64,000 bases of DNA from JANLVJ01 sp031363945 (GTDB lineage Bacteria > Bacteroidota > Bacteroidia > Sphingobacteriales > Sphingobacteriaceae). Below the pieces are notes generated by a model. The model searched no databases. It saw nothing but the letters and a program-made list of their open reading frames with translations, and was not told where the DNA came from. Made by a program: the position numbers and the translations under genes. Below, piece after piece: positions 36,889 through 45,306 of this stretch. The first letter of the stretch is position 1. Each line of letters begins with the position of its first letter. Location: assembly GCA_031363945.1 (NCBI GenBank), contig JANLVJ010000070.1, forward strand, positions 1 through 64,000, given 5' to 3'.

Positions 36889-36982
36889 TTTTTATAAAAT
36901 AAACAGAATTAATGTTAAGTGTACATTAGAATATGATAGATTACGTCAAAATAGTGAATTTTCTCATAATTACTTAACAATT

Positions 36983-37003
36983 GATTCTTAAATGATTCTA
37001 AAT
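36983..37003. promoter_or_regulatory. Candidate response-regulator operator: 11-bp direct repeat
   Basis: GATTCTTAAAT (36983-36993) is followed at once by GATTCTAAAT (36994-37003). The two copies are phased by 11 bases, about one helical turn, which is the spacing bound by OmpR-family dimers. It sits in the 254-base divergent region between the response regulator and the outer-membrane-like protein. Binding is inferred, not shown. Confidence 0.5.
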
Positions 37004-37142
37004 TTACAGTGTGATGAATCATTAATTCTCTTAAGGTGTTATAGTATTCTTTAGATCCTATTTAATTGTGACCCATTTAGAGTAAATACTATTGACGTAT
37101 CTCTTTAAAAAATACTATTAGAAATTTAACAGTATCGTTGTT

Positions 37143-38000
37143 ATGAAAAGTACGAACATCTTATTAGCATTTATTTTATTTTTTGCTGTCAATGTCCAGG
37201 CCCAAAGTTACGAAGTGCAGGTATACTCTGCCCCTACTCTGGAAACTGGTGTAACAATGGTTGAATTACATAGTAATTTTACTATAAATGGCAGCAAAAC
37301 AATTGACCAGTATGGTATGCTTCCAACCCAGCACGTTTTTCATGAAACCATTGAACTTACCCACGGATTTGCACCCTGGTTCGAAACTGGTTTCTATATT
37401 TTTACTTCAATTGGTAGTGACGGGCGTACTAATTATGTTGGTTCTCATATAAGACCAAGGTTTGCCATTCCTGAAAGCTTTCACTGGCCAGTTGGTCTAA
37501 GTCTTTCACTTGAGTACGGTTGGCAAAAAAGGGCATTCTCTCCAGACGTTGAAACTATTGAAATCAGACCAATCATAGACAAGAAGTTTTTGCATGACCG
37601 TTTGTATGTAGCATTCAATCCGGTTTTTGATCACTCTTTCAAAGGACCTTCACGCGTGCAGGGTTATGTCTTTTCGCCAAATGTAAAAGTAGGTTACGAT
37701 GTTACGAAAAAATTAAATCTTGGTATTGAATATTATGGGACACTGGGGCCCATACATGAATTTTTGCCATATGACCAGCAAGCTCAGCAGCTATTTGCTG
37801 TTACTGATATCGATTTTGGACCTAGCTGGGAGTTTAATGCGGGTATTGGCTACGGTTTATCACCTGGCTCAGATAAATTGATTGTAAAAACAATCATTGG
37901 TCGCAGGTTTGGTAATGGGCGAAGTAACGAAAAGGCTTTACCTAAAAACGTACCTGAAAGCATACCTGAAAAGTCACCTGAAAAAGGTTCTGATAAATAA
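37143..38000 (+). CDS. Predicted outer-membrane beta-barrel protein next to metal efflux genes
   Basis: The 285-residue protein has a signal peptide ending AVNVQAQ (residue 21). It continues with alternating beta-strands: TGVTMVELHSNFTI, HGFAPWFETGFYIFTS, VGLSLSLEYGWQKRAF, LNLGIEYYGTLGP, WEFNAGIGYGLSPGSDKL. Strand pattern and length resemble the MetA/transporter-like barrels that accompany CzcA systems in Bacteroidota. The tail after KTIIGRRFG is a charged Pro/Glu/Lys repeat (KNVPESIPEKSPEKG), unusual for a barrel end and perhaps periplasmic. Divergent placement across the candidate operator suggests co-regulation with the efflux cassette. Confidence 0.72.
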   Translation: MKSTNILLAFILFFAVNVQAQSYEVQVYSAPTLETGVTMVELHSNFTINGSKTIDQYGMLPTQHVFHETIELTHGFAPWFETGFYIFTSIGSDGRTNYVGSHIRPRFAIPESFHWPVGLSLSLEYGWQKRAFSPDVETIEIRPIIDKKFLHDRLYVAFNPVFDHSFKGPSRVQGYVFSPNVKVGYDVTKKLNLGIEYYGTLGPIHEFLPYDQQAQQLFAVTDIDFGPSWEFNAGIGYGLSPGSDKLIVKTIIGRRFGNGRSNEKALPKNVPESIPEKSPEKGSDK

Positions 38001-38010
38001 AGATGTTCGT

Positions 38011-38030
38011 AATCAGTTATTTTACTGATT
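38011..38030. terminator. Hairpin between convergent genes
   Basis: AATCAGT (38011-38017) pairs with ACTGATT (38024-38030), loop TATTTT. It lies between the ends of the barrel gene (+) and the SDR gene (-). The stem is AT-rich and the T tract is poor, so it is only a candidate. Confidence 0.45.
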
Positions 38031-38038
38031 GCAGAATA

Positions 38039-38878
38039 TTAGTCTTGTTTAGGAAAATCAGCACCAGTTGTTGTAGCCTCCCAGGTATCAAAATCAAGCT
38101 TTAGTTCTAGAAGTTTATTGGTTGCCCCCTTTAGTGCTGCTGCTCCAAGCAACAAATGAAGTGGTGGATTGGCATCATTAACTGCTTTAACGATTGCAAG
38201 TGCTGCTCTTTTTGGATCACCAGGCTGATTACCACTATATCCTCTTATTGCAGACTGATTTTTGACCGCCGTTGTTTCATAATCAGCGATTGTGTTTTTT
38301 GCCTCATTAGCTGACCTTCCTGCCCAGTCGGTACGAAAACCACTTGGACAAATGATAGAGACCTTTATACCAAGAGGATCAAGTTCTTTTGCCAAAGATT
38401 CTGAGTAACCCACCAGGGCAAACTTGGTAGCATTATAAAAACCTACAGCCGGAAATGCAACAAGGCCCCCAATTGATGAGATATTAACTATATGCCCACT
38501 TCTTCTGGCCCGCATTCCAGGTAGAAATATACGTGTGACTTCAGCAAGAGCAAAGAAATTCACTTCAAACATTTTTCTGATTTCAGTCTCATCGCTTTCT
38601 TCAATTGAACCAAAGTACCCGATGCCTGCATTATTAACCAAGACATCTATTTGCCCAAACCTTTTAATAGCCTCATTATAAGCCTCTATTATCTCTTCTT
38701 TATTGGTGACATCAAGTTTTAAAGCAATCGAATGTTCTGGATAATCACCAACGATATCAAGTATCTGATCAGCGTTTCTTGCCGTAACAACTGCAAAATC
38801 ACCAGATGCCAGAACATGCTTAGCAAGTTCACGACCAAAACCTGTTGAGCAACCTGTGATAAACCAAATTTTTGACAT
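38039..38878 (-). CDS. Short-chain dehydrogenase/reductase
   Basis: The 279-residue protein is a classical SDR. It has the cofactor motif FITGCSTGFGRELA (residues 5-18, TGxxxGxG), the stabilising NNAG (VLVNNAGIG), catalytic Ser in VNISSIGG and the YxxxK pair in FYNATKFALVG. Asp/Arg after the second strand (TARNADQ) suggests NADP preference. It resembles bacterial oxidoreductases with relaxed substrate range, so the substrate is unknown. It follows a GNAT gene with a 41-base gap on the same strand. Confidence 0.9.
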   Translation of the reverse strand: MSKIWFITGCSTGFGRELAKHVLASGDFAVVTARNADQILDIVGDYPEHSIALKLDVTNKEEIIEAYNEAIKRFGQIDVLVNNAGIGYFGSIEESDETEIRKMFEVNFFALAEVTRIFLPGMRARRSGHIVNISSIGGLVAFPAVGFYNATKFALVGYSESLAKELDPLGIKVSIICPSGFRTDWAGRSANEAKNTIADYETTAVKNQSAIRGYSGNQPGDPKRAALAIVKAVNDANPPLHLLLGAAALKGATNKLLELKLDFDTWEATTTGADFPKQD

Positions 38879-38919
38879 AAGATTCTTTAACGTTATGCAG
38901 ATAAAATTAATTAAATAGG

Positions 38920-39408
38920 TCAGGTTGCGCTTAAAGCAGTTCGTTCAAGCACAGCAGGAACGTCGAATTCATAAACCGGCTGTAATAAACCTGGAATTTT
39001 AGTTTGCCGCTCTTCAATAATCCTTCCATGCATTTTCTTATAAAATCCTCTGGCATGAGGTTCGCCATTTAATAATACACGAACCTGACCAAGCTCTTTT
39101 AATTGTCCTAATATTCTGACAAAAACTGCCCTGCCAATCCCCTTATTGATATGGGTAGCTTTAAGCCACAAGTGGTCTATCTCAAAACAGTTTTTGTCAT
39201 TCTGGAATCTAATAGCATAGAATCCAACCAACTCCTGGTCAATGATGATTTTGTAGACAATATTATGCTTGATATAATTACCATCTACCAAGAGCTCAGG
39301 CTCCCAGATTTGCATAATTTCAGGGGTGTAACCCCATTGGCTTTTTGACTCATAGGCCATATGAGTAAGCAACACTCCTTCACCAGGATGTGCAAGTTTA
39401 AATTCCAC
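38920..39408 (-). CDS. GNAT-family N-acetyltransferase
   Basis: The 162-residue protein has the GNAT fold pattern. Strand beta-4 appears in CFEIDHLWLKATHINKGIGR, whose NKGIGRAV supplies the acetyl-CoA pyrophosphate loop (Q/RxxGxG/A variant). The C-terminal segment HARGFYKKMHGRI carries the typical Tyr near the end of helix alpha-4. It should transfer acetyl from acetyl-CoA to an amine, but the acceptor cannot be predicted. It probably shares a transcript with the downstream SDR gene. Confidence 0.82.
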   Translation of the reverse strand: MEFKLAHPGEGVLLTHMAYESKSQWGYTPEIMQIWEPELLVDGNYIKHNIVYKIIIDQELVGFYAIRFQNDKNCFEIDHLWLKATHINKGIGRAVFVRILGQLKELGQVRVLLNGEPHARGFYKKMHGRIIEERQTKIPGLLQPVYEFDVPAVLERTALSAT

Positions 39409-39590
39409 TGGATGGCATTTTGTTCTAAGCTACATTGAATCTGTCAACTATTCAGTAAAATTAAAGTGAACAAACTAATATTAATAGATACTTTCTCATC
39501 AGATTATCACTAAACTGGTTTATTTACATTAGAATGCTGTGTCATCAGTAATTAATTTCCTTATCAAAAAGATGATGCCTTATTACAAAT

Positions 39591-39622
39591 AAACCCCCTT
39601 TGGAGTTGGCCAAAGAGGGTTT
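39591..39622 (-). terminator. Terminator after dnaK
   Basis: AAACCCCCTTTGG (39591-39603) pairs with CCAAAGAGGGTTT (39610-39622), with one C-A mismatch in a 13-base stem. It lies 24 bases after the dnaK stop. The T tract on the minus strand (TTTATTT) is moderate. Confidence 0.75.
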
Positions 39623-39645
39623 AAAATATAGTAAAAGATTAAAAT

Positions 39646-41556
39646 TTATTTCTTAGCGTCTTTTACGTCTTCGTAATCAACATCAGTTACATCTTTGTCT
39701 GGTGCTTGCTCTGAAGAACCTTCAGCTGAAGCTTGCGAAGCACCTTCACCAGGTGCAGAGCCCTTGTACATATCTTCTGATGCAGCAGACCATGCAGTAT
39801 TTAATTCAGCTGTGTAAGTAGCGATTGAAGCAAGTTCTTTAGCTGAATGTGCCTCTTTCAAGTTCTTTAAAGCTGACTCAATTGGTGCTTTCAAAGAAGC
39901 ATTTACTTTATCACCGTATTCTTTCAATTGTTTTTCAGTTGAAAAGATAAGTGCATCAGCAGCATTTAATGCATCAACTTCATCTTTAAATGCTTTGTCA
40001 GAATCAGCATTCTTTTCTGCCTCATCTTTCATCTGCTTAATTTCAGCTTCAGTCAATCCTGAACTTGCTTCGATACGAATCTTCTGCTCTTTGCCTGTAG
40101 CTTTATCTTTAGCCGAAACATGTAAGATACCGTTAACGTCAATATCAAAAGTAACTTCAATCTGGGGAATACCACGTTGTGCGGCAGGAATACCATCAAG
40201 GTGAAATCTACCAATTGTTCTATTTTGATTTGCCATCGGGCGTTCACCTTGTAGAATATGAATTTCTACTGAAGGCTGATTGTCTGAAGCAGTTGAGAAA
40301 ATTTCGCTTTTACGGGTAGGTATAGTGGTGTTCGACTCAATTAATTTAGTCATTACACTACCCATTGTTTCAATGCCCAATGATAAAGGAGTAACATCTA
40401 AAAGAAGTACATCTTTAACTTCACCCGTTAATACACCACCTTGAATAGCAGCCCCAATAGCAACAACTTCATCCGGATTTACCCCTTTAGAAGGTGACTT
40501 GCCAAAGAAAGCTTCAACAGCTTTTTGTATAGCAGGAATTCTGGTTGAGCCACCAACAAGAATAATCTCATCAATATCATTTACTGTAAGACCAGCATTT
40601 TTCAATGCGCTTTTGCATGGCTCAATAGTTCTTTTTACCAATGGTTCGATTAACTGCTCAAATTTTGCAAGCGTTAATGTACGAACCAAATGCTTTGGCA
40701 TACCATCTACTGCAGTGATGTATGGAAGATTCAATTCAGTCTGATTGGTACTTGAAAGTTCAATCTTTGCCTTCTCAGCTGATTCTTTTAAGCGTTGTAG
40801 CGCCATTGGATCTTTACGCAGGTTAATACCTTCATCTTTTTGGAATTCATCAGCCATCCAGTCAATCAGGATCTGGTCAAAGTCATCTCCACCAAGGTGA
40901 GTATCACCGTCTGTAGATTTAACTTCAAAAACACCACCGCCTAATTCGAGAACTGAAACGTCATGAGTACCACCACCACAATCAAAAACGACAATTTTTT
41001 CGTCTTTGCCTTTTTTATCAAGCCCGTATGCCAGAGCTGCTGCAGTTGGCTCATTGATTATACGTTTTACTGTTAAACCTGCAATTTCACCAGCTTCTTT
41101 TGTAGCCTGGCGCTGAGCATCATTAAAATAGGCAGGAACAGTGATAACTGCTTCTGTTACTTCATGACCTAGAAAATCTTCTGCTGTCTTCTTCATTTTC
41201 TGAAGAATGATAGCTGAAATTTCCTGAGGTGTATATTTGCGATCGCCAATTTCAACACGTGGAGTGTTGTTTTCTCCCTTTACAACCTTGTAAGGTACGC
41301 GTTCAATTTCTTTTTTATCTTCATCAAAGGTATTACCCATGAATCGCTTAATTGAAGAAATGGTACGTGTTGGGTTTGTGATAGCCTGTCTTTTGGCAGG
41401 ATCACCAACTTTACGCTCACCATTATCTACAAATGCCACAATTGATGGAGTTGTTCTTCTGCCTTCACTGTTAGCAATTACTACCGGTTCATTACCTTCC
41501 ATTACGGCAACGCATGAATTTGTAGTTCCTAAATCTATCCCTATTATTTTTGACAT
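39646..41556 (-). CDS. dnaK: Molecular chaperone DnaK (Hsp70)
   Basis: The 636-residue protein starts at ATG 41556 (MSKIIGIDLGTTNSCVAV), the canonical Hsp70 beginning; a longer in-frame extension to 41592 is not typical. The ATPase domain has IDLGTTNS, VPAYFNDAQRQATKEAG, FDCGGGTHDVSVLELG and the linker VLLLDVTPLSLGIET. The substrate-binding domain and helical lid follow, ending in a Gly/Ser/Ala-rich tail and DKDVTDVDYEDVKDAKK. It folds nascent and stress-damaged proteins with DnaJ and GrpE, neither of which is nearby. The gene is separated from the ribosomal operon by a terminator and transcribed alone; no CIRCE element is seen upstream. Confidence 0.98.
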   Translation of the reverse strand: MSKIIGIDLGTTNSCVAVMEGNEPVVIANSEGRRTTPSIVAFVDNGERKVGDPAKRQAITNPTRTISSIKRFMGNTFDEDKKEIERVPYKVVKGENNTPRVEIGDRKYTPQEISAIILQKMKKTAEDFLGHEVTEAVITVPAYFNDAQRQATKEAGEIAGLTVKRIINEPTAAALAYGLDKKGKDEKIVVFDCGGGTHDVSVLELGGGVFEVKSTDGDTHLGGDDFDQILIDWMADEFQKDEGINLRKDPMALQRLKESAEKAKIELSSTNQTELNLPYITAVDGMPKHLVRTLTLAKFEQLIEPLVKRTIEPCKSALKNAGLTVNDIDEIILVGGSTRIPAIQKAVEAFFGKSPSKGVNPDEVVAIGAAIQGGVLTGEVKDVLLLDVTPLSLGIETMGSVMTKLIESNTTIPTRKSEIFSTASDNQPSVEIHILQGERPMANQNRTIGRFHLDGIPAAQRGIPQIEVTFDIDVNGILHVSAKDKATGKEQKIRIEASSGLTEAEIKQMKDEAEKNADSDKAFKDEVDALNAADALIFSTEKQLKEYGDKVNASLKAPIESALKNLKEAHSAKELASIATYTAELNTAWSAASEDMYKGSAPGEGASQASAEGSSEQAPDKDVTDVDYEDVKDAKK

Positions 41557-41775
41557 ATCTAAAATTTCCTTTCTCTTAAATTCCTTTATCATCTAACAAG
41601 CAATATGCCAAAGCATAATTGAATGCTATATTCTGCCAATACGTCATATAATGTTACAGTATACAAATGTGATCATCTTCAAATTTGACAACCGTAATAA
41701 ATAAGCTGACAATGCTTCAGCCCTGATAATTTTCAGATTTAACTAATATTATTATCTGCTGGCCGATAATAAAAA

Positions 41776-41794
41776 AAGCCGGACAGGCCGGCTT
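41776..41794 (-). terminator. Terminator of the alpha ribosomal operon
   Basis: On the minus strand AAGCCGG, a five-base loop and CCGGCTT form a seven-base stem (41776-41794) followed by a run of T. It lies 20 bases after the rplQ stop and ends the long ribosomal transcript before dnaK. Confidence 0.88.
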
Positions 41795-41814
41795 CTATTA
41801 AAGTATGACGAATC

Positions 41815-42426
41815 TTATTTTGACTCTTCAGAACCTTCAGAGCCTTCTGCAGGTGCATCAGTCTGAGGGGTTTCACCTGTTTGACTTTCAGCTTTTTTAT
41901 CTTTAGAAGTAGAGTCAGCCCTTGCCTGAGCGGTTGCTGATTTTGGTGTAGCAGGTTTCGGTTCTGTATTAGCAGGTGCTGAATTAGCAGGAGCTGTTTT
42001 AGCAGCAGAAGTACGACCGCGACGTGTTGTTTTAGCTTTCTTCACTTCACCTTTAGGATTATAAATTTCATTATAATCAACAAGCTCAATAAAGCACATT
42101 TCTGCAGCATCACCAAAACGGGTGCCTGTTTTAATAATCCGGGTGTATCCACCGTTACGCTCTGCTATTTTAGTAGCAACCTCACGGAATAACACAGTCA
42201 CAGATTCTTTGTCCTGCAGGTAACTGAAAACAATACGGCGATTGTGTGTGGTATCAGTTTTTGATTTAGTTAATAATGGCTCTACATACAAACGCAAAGC
42301 TTTCGCCTTGGCTACAGTTGTAGTAACTCGTTTATGCATGATCAGCGACGTAGCCATGTTAGATAGCATCGCAGCGCGGTGACTATCTGTTCTACCAAGG
42401 TGATTAAATTTTTTACCGTGTCTCAT
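41815..42426 (-). CDS. rplQ: 50S ribosomal protein L17 with long C-terminal tail
   Basis: The core (about residues 1-120, MRHGKKFNHLGRTDSHRAAM and TRIIKTGTRFGDAAEMCFIE) is L17, which binds near the peptide exit tunnel. The family is usually 115-130 residues; here the protein reaches 203 because of a low-complexity tail rich in Lys/Arg/Ala/Thr, then Pro/Ala, ending acidic (EGSEGSEESK). Such tails are common on Bacteroidota L17 and are probably disordered. It is the last gene of the alpha operon, 22 bases after rpoA, and is followed by a terminator. Confidence 0.97.
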   Translation of the reverse strand: MRHGKKFNHLGRTDSHRAAMLSNMATSLIMHKRVTTTVAKAKALRLYVEPLLTKSKTDTTHNRRIVFSYLQDKESVTVLFREVATKIAERNGGYTRIIKTGTRFGDAAEMCFIELVDYNEIYNPKGEVKKAKTTRRGRTSAAKTAPANSAPANTEPKPATPKSATAQARADSTSKDKKAESQTGETPQTDAPAEGSEGSEESK

Positions 42427-42448
42427 ATTCTATTCCTTCTATAGATGA

Positions 42449-43441
42449 TTAATCTTCATCTAATTTGTATTTTGAAAGGTTCATCCCGAAGGTCAGTCCT
42501 TTAGATTTAACCAGATCCTGAATTTCTGTCAGCGATTTCTTACCAAAGTTCCTGAATTTTAACATATCAGCAACATCATAAGTAACCAAATCTGCCAGTG
42601 TACGTATATCAGCTGCCTTAAGACAGTTTAATGCGCGTACTGATAAATCCATGTCTACTAGTTCAGTTTTAAGTATTTTACGCATGTGTAAAATCTCTTC
42701 ATCAACTTCACTGCTAACTTCTTTGGTTTGGGTTTCAAGCATGATGCGATCATCTGAAAACAACATAAAATGATGTATCAGAATCTTGGCAGCTTCTTTT
42801 AATGCTTCTTCTGGATGAATAGAACCATCGGTCTGGATATCAAGTACCAGCTTTTCGTAATCCGTTTTCTGCTCAACCCGATAGTTTTCAATCGTATATT
42901 TTACGTTTTTGATCGGGGTGAAAATAGAATCGATTGGGATAAGTCCAAGAGGAGCTTCAGCGGGTTTATTTTCCTCTGCAGGAATATAGCCTCTACCTTT
43001 ATTCACACTCAATTCCATTTCTACTGTAATCTCCGGATTGATATGGCAGATAAGCAGATCAGGATTTAAAACCGTGAAATTGCTCGAAAACTTGCCAATA
43101 TCGCCGGCAGTAATCATTGTCTGGTTAGTTACCACAACAAAGATTTTTTCTGCATCTGAAGCTTCATCATTTCGCTTGAAACGAACCTGTTTCAAATTCA
43201 AAATAATTTCAGTTACATCTTCAACCACACCTTTAATAGTTGAAAATTCATGCGATACACCTGAGACTTTCAGGGTAGTAATCGCATATCCTTCTAATGA
43301 TGATAAAAGAATGCGGCGCAAAGAGTTACCAATTGTTACTCCAAAGCCCGGTTCCAGAGGTCTAAATTCAAAAAGCCCATTGAAATCATTGGCCTTCTGC
43401 ATGATAACCTTATCCGGTTTTTGAAACGCTAATATTGCCAT
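42449..43441 (-). CDS. rpoA: RNA polymerase alpha subunit
   Basis: The 330-residue protein has the assembly domain (about 1-235, FRPLEPGFGVTIGNSLRRIL, the dimerisation signature) and the DNA/activator-binding CTD (about 250-325, LVDMDLSVRALNCLKAADI, FRNFGKKSLTEIQDLVKSKG). The CTD residues that contact UP elements fall in this region and look intact. It nucleates RNA polymerase assembly. The place between rpsD and rplQ is the conserved alpha-operon order. Confidence 0.99.
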   Translation of the reverse strand: MAILAFQKPDKVIMQKANDFNGLFEFRPLEPGFGVTIGNSLRRILLSSLEGYAITTLKVSGVSHEFSTIKGVVEDVTEIILNLKQVRFKRNDEASDAEKIFVVVTNQTMITAGDIGKFSSNFTVLNPDLLICHINPEITVEMELSVNKGRGYIPAEENKPAEAPLGLIPIDSIFTPIKNVKYTIENYRVEQKTDYEKLVLDIQTDGSIHPEEALKEAAKILIHHFMLFSDDRIMLETQTKEVSSEVDEEILHMRKILKTELVDMDLSVRALNCLKAADIRTLADLVTYDVADMLKFRNFGKKSLTEIQDLVKSKGLTFGMNLSKYKLDED

Positions 43442-43467
43442 GTATGTAAGTTTAACGTTTGATTTAA

Positions 43468-44076
43468 TTATTTTGAATAGAGCTCGACAATCAGTTGTTC
43501 CTTGATATTCTCAGGAATCTGGTCGCGCTCTGGGTAAGATAAAAATTTACCGGAGTAACTCGTTCTGTCCCACTCTAACCAATTATACTTAGCTACTCTT
43601 GAGGCTAAAATTGCGGTTTCTACAGCTTCAAGTGATTTAGATTTCTCTCTGACCTCGATAACATCACCCGCCTTTAAAGTATAAGAAGGAATATTAACAA
43701 TACCACCATTCACTAAAATATGCTTGTGACCCACTAACTGTCTCGCAGCAGCACGTGATTTAGCTATACCAAGACGGTAAACTGTGTTATCAAGTCTGGC
43801 TTCTAAAAATTTTAACAAATTCTCACCTGTTATTCCTGCTTTTGAACTTGCTTTCTTAAAAAGATTTGAAAACTGTTTCTCAAGCAAGCCATAGGTATAT
43901 TTAACTTTTTGTTTTTCCTGCAACTGAACTGAATATTCACTTTGCTTTCCTCTTTTTTTAGATTGCCCGTGCATTCCAGGAGGGTAATTCTTTTTTTCTA
44001 ATGCCTTATCTGGACCGAAAATCGGTTCCCTGAATTTACGGGCAATTCTTGATTTAGGGCCTGTATATCTTGCCAT
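43468..44076 (-). CDS. rpsD: 30S ribosomal protein S4
   Basis: The 202-residue protein is full-length S4, a primary 16S rRNA binder and, in well-studied bacteria, a translational repressor of its own operon. The N-terminus (MARYTGPKSRIARKFREPIF) has no zinc cysteines. The S4 RNA-binding domain lies at about 93-155 (LEARLDNTVYRLGIAKSRAA, QLVGHKHILVNG). A GC-rich hairpin lies in the 62-base gap upstream, between rpsK and rpsD. Confidence 0.98.
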   Translation of the reverse strand: MARYTGPKSRIARKFREPIFGPDKALEKKNYPPGMHGQSKKRGKQSEYSVQLQEKQKVKYTYGLLEKQFSNLFKKASSKAGITGENLLKFLEARLDNTVYRLGIAKSRAAARQLVGHKHILVNGGIVNIPSYTLKAGDVIEVREKSKSLEAVETAILASRVAKYNWLEWDRTSYSGKFLSYPERDQIPENIKEQLIVELYSK

Positions 44077-44093
44077 GGTGTTGATTTAAAGTA

Positions 44094-44114
44094 TTAGTGG
44101 CCTAGAGCCACTAA
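44094..44114 (-). promoter_or_regulatory. Intercistronic hairpin before rpsD
   Basis: TTAGTGGC (44094-44101) and GCCACTAA (44107-44114) form a perfect eight-base stem with a five-base loop, in the gap between rpsK and rpsD. No T run follows, so it is not a standard terminator. S4 is the usual autoregulator of this operon, so an RNA control or processing site is plausible but unproven. Confidence 0.45.
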
Positions 44115-44138
44115 ATCTTAGCTTTAAAATTAATAAAA

Positions 44139-44531
44139 TTAAACTCTTCTTCTCTTTGGAGGCCTGCAACCGTTGTGGGGCAGCGGGGTAATATCCTTAA
44201 TAGAAGAAATTTCTATACCTGAATTCTGAAGTGTACGCATAGCGCTTTCTCTGCCAGAACCAGGACCTTTAACGAAAACTTCTACTTTTCTTAGACCTAA
44301 ATCATACGCAGCTTTTCCGCATTCCGATGCAGCCTGAGTTGCAGCATATGGAGTGTTCTTTTTAGAACCCTTAAAACCCATTTTTCCTGCAGAAGCCCAT
44401 GAAATGAGTTGACCCTGGTTATTAGTTAACGAAATTATAATGTTATTGAAAGTTGCGCTGATATGAGCTTGTCCAATCGCTTCAACAACGACAACACGTT
44501 TCTTGCTAACTTTTTTAGTTGTTTTTCCCAT
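44139..44531 (-). CDS. rpsK: 30S ribosomal protein S11
   Basis: The 130-residue protein is S11 of the platform of the small subunit, where it touches the mRNA exit region with S7. Signatures are IGQAHISATFNNIIISLTNN near the start, GFKGSKKNTPYAATQAA, and the C-terminal PLPHNGCRPPKRRRV. Length is normal. It follows rpsM by 8 bases. Confidence 0.98.
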   Translation of the reverse strand: MGKTTKKVSKKRVVVVEAIGQAHISATFNNIIISLTNNQGQLISWASAGKMGFKGSKKNTPYAATQAASECGKAAYDLGLRKVEVFVKGPGSGRESAMRTLQNSGIEISSIKDITPLPHNGCRPPKRRRV

Positions 44532-44539
44532 TTTTATGC

Positions 44540-44917
44540 TTATTTAGTTACCTTCTTCTTACCGGCAACTGTCTTACGTTTACCTTTACGCGTCCTGGAA
44601 TTATTCTTTGTTCTCTGACCACGAACCGGAAGACCTTTACGGTGACGCTGACCACGATAACAACCAATATCCATCAATCGTTTGATGTTCAGCTGAACCT
44701 CAGAACGAAGTGCTCCTTCGACTTTGATCTTTTCGCTTATAATATTACGGATGGCTGTTTGCTCATCATCAGTCCACTCCTGAACCTTCGTATCCAGACC
44801 AATCCCTGCTTCTTTCAGGATATCCTGAGCAGTCGATCTTCCGACGCCATAAATGTAGGTCAGGCCAATCTCGCCCCTTTTGTTTTTAGGTAAATCTATA
44901 CCAGCTATTCTTGCCAT
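44540..44917 (-). CDS. rpsM: 30S ribosomal protein S13
   Basis: The 125-residue protein begins MARIAGIDLPKNKRGEIGLT and has the helix-two-turn-helix region (YIYGVGRSTAQDIL). It ends with a basic tail (RGQRTKNNSRTRKGKRKT) that reaches the P-site tRNA. S13 contacts L5 in an intersubunit bridge in the head of the 30S subunit. It lies 14 bases after rpmJ. Confidence 0.98.
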   Translation of the reverse strand: MARIAGIDLPKNKRGEIGLTYIYGVGRSTAQDILKEAGIGLDTKVQEWTDDEQTAIRNIISEKIKVEGALRSEVQLNIKRLMDIGCYRGQRHRKGLPVRGQRTKNNSRTRKGKRKTVAGKKKVTK

Positions 44918-44931
44918 ATGCTATTTAATAA

Positions 44932-45048
44932 TTAACCCTGACGCTGTTTGTACTTAGGATTCTTCTTGTTGATTACATAAAGTTTCCCTTTACGCCGGAT
45001 GATCTTGCAATCAACACTTCTTTTTTTAATGGAGGCTTTTACTTTCAT
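44932..45048 (-). CDS. rpmJ: 50S ribosomal protein L36
   Basis: This 38-residue gene starts at ATG 45048 and ends with TAA at 44932-44934. The sequence SVDCKIIRRKGKLYVINKKN followed by PKYKQRQG is L36. Only one cysteine remains of the usual C-x2-C-x12-C-x4-H zinc ribbon, so it is a zinc-free form, as in many Bacteroidota. It lies between infA and rpsM, the standard place. Confidence 0.96.
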   Translation of the reverse strand: MKVKASIKKRSVDCKIIRRKGKLYVINKKNPKYKQRQG

Positions 45049-45077
45049 TGTATTAGCAGTAATTGTGCTTAAAACTT

Positions 45078-45296
45078 CTATTTATATCGGTAGGTTATCC
45101 TGCCTTTTGTAAGATCATAAGGTGACATTTCAAGTTTTACTTTGTCACCGGGTAAGATTTTGATATAGTGCATTCTCATCTTACCGGATATATGTGCAAT
45201 TATTTCATGGCCGTTTTCAAGTTCAACCCGGAACATTGCATTTGATAATGCTTCTTTGATAATACCATCCTGCTCTATAGAGCCTTGTTTTGCCAT
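45078..45296 (-). CDS. infA: Translation initiation factor IF-1
   Basis: The 72-residue protein is a single OB fold covering the A site during initiation. It reads MAKQGSIEQDGIIKEALSNA, FRVELENGHEIIAHISGKMR and ends DLTKGRITYRYK. Length and sequence are standard. It lies 10 bases after map, in the secY-map-infA-rpmJ block. Confidence 0.98.
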   Translation of the reverse strand: MAKQGSIEQDGIIKEALSNAMFRVELENGHEIIAHISGKMRMHYIKILPGDKVKLEMSPYDLTKGRITYRYK

Positions 45297-45306
45297 GTAT
45301 ACTTAT

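Noticed and set aside
41557..41815. Possible CIRCE or other heat-shock operator before dnaK
   Set aside because: No TTAGCACTC/GAGTGCTAA pair is present; only the rplQ terminator is recognisable.
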